Positions 58,894 through 64,000 of a stretch of DNA of 64,000 bases are shown here, piece after piece (position 1 is the first letter of the stretch; each line of letters begins with the position of its first letter). The stretch is taken from NCBI GenBank assembly GCA_016617855.1, contig JAECUM010000795.1:186001-250000 (forward strand). Reading direction: 5' to 3'. The position numbers and the translations under genes are program-made. Under the pieces are notes generated by a model. That model saw only the letters and a list, made by a program, of their open reading frames with translations. It made no database searches and had not been told where the DNA came from. The stretch comes from Megalonaias nervosa. Lineage: Eukaryota > Mollusca > Bivalvia > Unionida > Unionidae.

Positions 58894-60119
58894 GTAAATA
58901 CAGTAGTCATTATTCCACTTATTACAGAAAACCATATTTTAACCTTTCCACTGGTGTCTTAAAGAGCAAATTTAAGCAATAGGGTCTGTACATGCTGTTT
59001 GCAGCAAAATGAGAAGGCACAAGATAGCAAGGGAAACTAAGATTCTGGTTACCACTAAGTGCTGATGAATTGGTGAGGAGTGCATGAAAATTAGAATCAC
59101 CTTTGTCCTATGTGAAAGTTCATATGATGGATATTTGATGACAGACTTTTAATGTATAACAAGTTGACATGCAGTTCTCACAAATTCATGCATCAGTATA
59201 GTCTGAGTTGCCTCCCTCTTATTATCCAAACACATGAAAACACACATGAACTAAAGCTTCATACCTAGAATTATACTTATAAGCAACCGGTGTCAAAACC
59301 ATCAATATGTCGACACTGGCTATTTCCTCAGGATGGGCATTTTAAATCTTACCATATGCTTCTTTGTGAGTAAAACACCCTGTCATTTGTACTAATTAAC
59401 CAATAAGTCAACACAGAGCAGTTTGACTTTCCTGAAGCACTAAATGTGGACCAAAAATTCAAAGGAAAAAGGAAGGAAAAGACAAAACTATGCATGCTTA
59501 GACTCTGGAAGCTAGATTTGAATATATCTTTGCAAACCATCCTTAAAGTTTGGTAACTGCTGATGGTGGAGAACTGTAATTATTGTGCTGAAACCATTTT
59601 CAACTTTCAGTCACAGTGACCTTGACTTTTATCCTTAGACCACAAAATCAAGAGGATTCTTCCATATTCCAAGCACAAGCCATCCACAATGTTTAGTAAC
59701 CTTTGATGCTGGATAAAACCTTAAGTTATTACCTGGAAATGAAGACTGTTACAAGCAGCCTGACATACAGTATGCTGGACAACATCATAATATTACTATG
59801 CTCCATCTTATGGCATGTATAACTGACTCTGCTATAAGTGGATTTCACACGCTATCCAGGTGCACTAAAATAAACACATTAAATTTTATAGACCAAGAAG
59901 ATTAAATGGTTTACTCAATCGAGTCTTCTCCTTTAAAATGTGTTGTTATGTATATTTAATTTAATTGTTTGTTTGTTAGTTTTAGAAAAAAAACTTTTTT
60001 ATTTCATTACATGCTATCGTAATGAAACACTGTATGCTGGACTTTACCTTGTCAAAAATTTAGTTCATTTCTGCTTGACCTGATTGACTTTTCTGAAAAC
60101 TTTTTTTTATTTCGTTTTA

Positions 60120-60887
60120 TTTCAACGACTAATACATAGTTTAATCGTTCTCTGTGTGTATGAGCTTAATATCAGTATTATTATTCAGGTAAACAAGGAG
60201 GAGTAAATATGTTTATTTGGGTTGGGATTTTGGAATTTCCTAAGTGAATTTTACAGGTTATTGTGCTGTAAGTAAACAAGGCTCATTAGATCATTCTAGA
60301 AGGTTATTTTCCATTAGGTAATCGTGTTTTTAAGAAAATGCTAATTGTGACCTGTGGTCAAGTAGAGAGCTATATAATCTTGTAATTGTGAGGACTTGGT
60401 CATTCTTGCTTTAACATCTAGCACTTTCAAGTTGTATTATGTTGTGACCAGTTGGGCTGAATTTTATTTTCTTCAAATTACTGAATTCAAGTGATTATTT
60501 TCTCTGGAAATACAAAAGTGCTCCGATAAAATTCTTGGATAAAGACATTCACTGGAATTTATAACATATTCGAACCTGGAATTATATTACTGTGATTCAA
60601 CAAAAGACTGTTGACACATCAGCACTCCATAAGCTATAACAGACACATCATTGCCTTCAGTTTTGGATCTCTTCAGGACTTGTACTGAGTTTTATTCAGG
60701 ATTTTAAATTATTAGGACTTGTGTCTGTAATTCTTGGATTATTTTGGGATTTAATTCGCAATACCTAAGATCTTTCTTCTCATTTTCACTTCGCATTTTT
60801 GGGAAATAAATTATTTCTTAAATTTAACAAAGCCTATTGTCTTTCACTCTTTTCTCTTACTTATTTTAAAAGCATAAACTCATAACA
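60120..60887 (+). repeat. 5' LTR of the small LTR element
   Basis: About 768 bp ending CTCATAACA. It contains a TATA-like GAGAGCTATATAATC at about 60,364-60,378 and a CTTTCACTCTTTTCTCTTAC stretch near the end. It matches the 3' LTR along its length apart from one duplication there. Confidence 0.8.
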
Positions 60888-61045
60888 GAAAATTGGGTGC
60901 TCGTCCTTGAGATACAGATTTGGCTAAATTATTTCAGAAAACTTTGTTTTTGAAATTTAAATTCCCCTACTTTTGGAATTTTTAAAATCCCAAGTATTAT
61001 TTCACATTTTAGAAATCTTTAGTGAACTCCACAAACTTTTCACAA

Positions 61046-61167
61046 TGTCATCTAAAGTGGAGATCTTTATTTCAAATCCTACCCAGGAGCAACTAGACCC
61101 CTTGAAAAAAGATAACTGCTTCAGCTTGCCAGAAAATATTATCTTTCCGAGGCAAAAGCTTCTTTAG
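61046..61167 (+). pseudogene. Gag N-terminal remnant
   Basis: Starting at the ATG in 'acaATGTCATCT' it reads MSSKVEIFISNPTQEQLDPL then KKDNCFSLPENI. This recalls the Gag start of some Ty3 elements (short acidic start, then 'nPs.e.L..lkK.dLl.lae'). It stops at 61,167. An upstream in-frame ATG at 60,973 is probably leader sequence. Confidence 0.6.
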
Positions 61168-61198
61168 CAAAGCAAGAAATAAAAAATATTTCATTTTA

Positions 61199-62088
61199 TG
61201 TCAACAACTAATACACAGCTAAATTATTCTCTATGTTTATGGGCTTTATATCAGGATCTTTATTAATAGAAGAAGTAAATATGTTTACTGGAGTCAGGGT
61301 TTTGGACTTTTCTAAGTGAATTTTACAGGTTATGGTTTTGATTTTGTAAACATCGGGATCATTCAAGAAGGTTATTTTCCATTAGGTACTGTATTTTTGT
61401 TTTTAGAAAATGCTAACTGTGACCTGTGGTCAAGTAGAGAGCTATATAATCTTGTAATTGTAAGGACTTGGTCACTCTTGCTTTAACATCTAGCACTTTC
61501 AAGTTGTATTATGTTGTAACCAGTTGGGCTGAATTTTATTTTCTTCAAATTACTGAATTCAAGTAATTATTTTCTCTGGAAATACAAAAGTACTTTAATA
61601 AAATTCTAGCACTTTTAAGTTGTATTATATTTTGTGACCAGGAGTTTTGGGCTTAAATCTTCTTTGTTCAAATTATTGAATTCAAGCAATTATTTTCTCT
61701 GGAAATACAAAAGTGCACTAATAAAATTTTTGGATAGAGATATTCATTGGAATTTATAATATATTCAAACCTGGAATTATATTTCTGTGATTCAACAAAA
61801 GACTGTTAACACATCAACATTTCAACAGCTACCACAGACACGACATCGACTTCTGTTTGGGGATTTTTTTGGGACTTTTACTGAATTCTATTCAGGACTT
61901 AAAATTACTAGGACTTGTGTCTGTAATTCTTGGATTATTTTGGGATTTAATTCACAATAACGTAAATTTGTTTTTTTTCTCATTTTCACTTTGTATTCTA
62001 GGGAAATAAATATATTTGTTAAACTATACAAAGCTTGTTGTCTTTCACTCTTTTCTGTTACTTATTTTAAGAGAATAGACTAATAACA
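61199..62088 (+). repeat. 3' LTR of the small LTR element, with an internal 120 bp duplication
   Basis: About 890 bp, starting TGTCAACAACTAATACAC and ending ACTAATAACA. It is some 120 bp longer than the 5' LTR because the block 'ctagcactttcaagttgtat' to 'acaaaagtacttta' occurs twice (about 61,488-61,606 and 61,607-61,732). Confidence 0.82.
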
Positions 62089-63404
62089 ATGTACATATAC
62101 CTTTCTATACATTTCTTACCTGCTTTCACAAATCTACACTTTTTAAAAAATGTTACATTTTATACCAACTGCAATAATGTTGTCTGCTTTATAAAATACA
62201 TAATGTGACTAAAATGTTGTGATCAGTTATTCAAGTGGAGATTCCCACGGAGCCACCCAAAAGGAAACAATCAACCTCGGATGGGCATCCTCTTACCTTT
62301 GCATGTACTGAAACTGGGGATCAAATCTAGAACTGCCAAGATGCAAAGACATCACATTACTACTATACATTCAGGTCCATATCTGAAATCAACGTTTTAC
62401 TAAAATGATTTATCTAGATTATATAGGGATTTACTGAGAAATCTCTATTCAGTGATGACTGGTGGGAGCAATTTTTATGGATTTATTGCTTGCTACTAGA
62501 GATGTAACAATTTTGGAAAATTTCTACCAGGTAACGGTCAATCCTAACGATTGGTTACCCAGGTACATGATCAAAGGGAAATTGTATTAAATGTGAACCT
62601 AAACTGCTTTGTTGTAGGTTCATACATGCCAACCCCCAAGAGAGGTATAAGCGTAAATTATTATGAATATAAGTGGCAAAAAGCTTAATCTGAGCATAAA
62701 AAGAGCAATCTATATAGCACATGCCATAATTACATAAAACTCTATGCAAAACGTACTTATTTATTTTATTTAACGTACATTTATTTTTGCTACTTACCTG
62801 GATCAGCAGTTAAAATTTTTGTCACAAATCAGCTAAATCTATGTGGATTAGTACTTGACACAAGAGTATAGACACAAAAGAAATTGATCAATTATTTATG
62901 CATAACACTCACTTTAACTAGTCGACATGTCTATAGCAACTTTCACAAATAGTCGTTTAGTCAACAAATGATGACTCTGTAGTATCCTTTACCTGCCATT
63001 CTTTGTTCCTTAACAACAGTCCGGTGCAACATGGTTTTAAGTTTAACAAAATCTCTCTCCTCTAACATTTTTCAGTATATAACATCCAACAGTCACATTT
63101 TACAGCCCATTTCTTTTAATGATATCTGGCGCCATTTATTTTCAATTTAGACTGGTCCGCTACGTATCAAAATTGAATGAACCTATGACAAGTGGTATCA
63201 CATTCAAGAATCCCATCTGTTTTCTTGGAACTGTTTCATGTAAAATTAATGCAAAACTTACATTTACACATGTGGTAAATTTTTATTACGGTAGATTTTT
63301 TTTCAGTGTTATTAAAGAACAAAGATTTCCCTTGTATTTAAATATTTCAGCGAAAAATTTCATTCTGTATAGTTGTCCATTTTGTTCACGTTATTTCCTA
63401 ACAT

Positions 63405-63600
63405 GGTACAAGTGCATGTTACGGTAACCAAGTTTGTGTTGCCTTTGCCATGACAAAAATATCTGTCTTGGGTTTCCCCCTAATAAAAAAAAGAGTCCAG
63501 AACAAACGTGAACAGCGGCCCTGACTTCAACAGCTAATACTTGCTCCAGGGCCACAAACTTGAGGCAAAAATGGCATTAGTTAACTGGACATTGATATTG
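63405..63600 (-). other. Unexplained open stretch without a start
   Basis: A - strand frame stays open for about 55-60 codons across a locally less AT-rich block (FVALEQVLAVEVRAAVHVCS ... QRQHKLGYRNMHLY). It has no ATG start and no clear splice sites. It might be a repeat family or exon debris. Confidence 0.25.
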
Positions 63601-63672
63601 TGCTTTCTTTTATTTGCATTGTAGTATGTATTTAAATTTTATTTCATCACATATTTCTTAATCAGTACTTAC

Positions 63673-63790
63673 TGTCACTGTCGACAAAAGGTATTGACCT
63701 AGTTAATGTCATCAGGATCTCAAAACGAGCATGTTTAAGTTGCAAGAAAAATGGCACATGAGCCATGGACAGACACAAAGTTAGGACAGT
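63673..63790 (-). CDS. Unassigned candidate exon
   Basis: On the - strand a 39-codon open stretch lies between AAAGTTAG (acceptor-like) and the strong donor GTAAGTACT. It contains MAHVPFFLQLKHARFEILMT then LTRSIPFVDSD, with a good context at the ATG (GTCCATGG). It leaves in phase 1, whereas the next known ZCCHC7 exon downstream is entered in phase 0, so it cannot join that exon directly. I do not recognise the protein. It could be a first coding exon or chance. Confidence 0.25.
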
Positions 63791-64000
63791 CTAACTTTAA
63801 ATATCAGCATTGATTCTTAAATAGGTTGGGGAAGAAAGGAGAGAAGTGTCCTCCCTTGTATTATTATATAGTACATGTATGACAAGTAAATTGTTAGCAA
63901 CCATCCAAGCTCCTGTAGTGATGAATAAATGCACACATGACATGAGCCTTGAACTGTAATCGTTATTCTGTGTCTCAATCTGAACTTGGAATACCATATT

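Larger units (their letters stand above)
60120..62088 (+). mobile_element. Small LTR retrotransposon derivative with truncated gag
   Basis: Two direct repeats, 60,120-60,887 and 61,199-62,088, flank only 311 bp. Directly after the first is TTGGGTGCTCGTCCTTGAGA, which resembles the TGGGGGCTCGTCC primer site used by many LTR elements. The interior encodes a Gag-like start (see separate entry). The rest of gag-pol is gone, so the element would depend on proteins from another copy. The outer LTR edges are uncertain by about 15 bp. Confidence 0.82.
37671..64000 (-). other. ZCCHC7: Introns of the ZCCHC7-like gene
   Basis: Four introns lie between the supported exons (about 4.2, 6.3, 3.3 and 4.4 kb). 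The region from 57,092 to the window end is an incomplete intron or holds upstream exons I could not recognise. The introns are filled with repeats listed separately. In the parts not covered by those entries, mainly 38.1-38.7, 39.6-39.9, 47-48.1, 48.4-49.1, 52.7-55.4, 55.7-57.0, 58.9-60.1 and 62.1-63.4 kb, nothing is identified. Confidence 0.6.

Noticed and set aside
59700..59790. Possible upstream ZCCHC7 knuckle (VCQAACNSLHFQ before a GTAATA donor, - strand)
   Set aside because: In phase it would join the micro-exon, but the spacing is CX3CX3HX3C, not CX2CX4HX4C, the Gly before His is missing and an in-frame TAA lies close upstream.
62769..62815. Coding exon at a strong CAG/GTAAGT donor on the - strand (62.8 kb)
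   Set aside because: All three frames upstream of the donor contain stops within about 35 bases. At best it is an untranslated exon.

Overview
This window is animal nuclear DNA, most likely from a mollusc or another lophotrochozoan. It is AT-rich, its genes are split by introns with GT/AG sites, and nearly all the rest is transposon relics, minisatellites and dinucleotide runs. There is no operon structure and no sign of prokaryotic or organellar DNA. The assignment to molluscs rests on the mix of repeats (Mag-like Ty3 element, DIRS elements, tRNA-derived SINEs, one with a CAA tail) and is an inference.

Two host genes are supported, both cut by the window edge and pointing towards each other. 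On the + strand are the last two coding exons of an inactive rhomboid (iRhom/RHBDF), at 1-72 and 6,558-6,998, joined by a phase-0 intron. On the - strand are the 3' exons of a ZCCHC7 (Air1/2-type) zinc-knuckle protein at 57,056-57,091, 52,545-52,631, 49,128-49,260 and 41,886-42,870, with a probable last exon at 37,547-37,670 and a poly(A) signal at 37,383. Splice phases agree across the whole - strand chain. The ZCCHC7 tail carries a lysine-rich segment and eight 14-residue repeats.

The iRhom intron holds a LINE 3' fragment (1.2-2.7 kb), a DIRS relic (3.5-4.4 kb) and a likely solo LTR (4.5-5.3 kb). The roughly 30 kb between the genes is mobile DNA. Its centrepiece is a three-level nest: a DIRS-like tyrosine-recombinase element (12,482-22,324) whose right inverted terminal repeat is split by a 6.3 kb Ty3/Mag-type LTR retrotransposon (15,923-22,249), which is itself interrupted by a hAT-like DNA transposon (16,493-17,972). 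The rest of the intergenic space holds hAT-type MITEs, a 195-206 bp MITE family, a palindromic MITE and several minisatellites.

The ZCCHC7 introns (37.7-64 kb) hold tRNA-derived SINEs of two families, a TTAA-flanked piggyBac-like element whose partner lies at 11.4-12.4 kb, a pogo/Tigger-like element, a DDE transposase relic, a CRE-bearing minisatellite and a small gag-bearing LTR element at 60.1-62.1 kb. The two genes have no evident joint function: iRhom acts in ER/Golgi trafficking of membrane proteins, ZCCHC7 in nuclear RNA surveillance.

Everything was read by eye. Boundaries of old repeats are approximate, and family names rest on recognised motifs, not on database searches.
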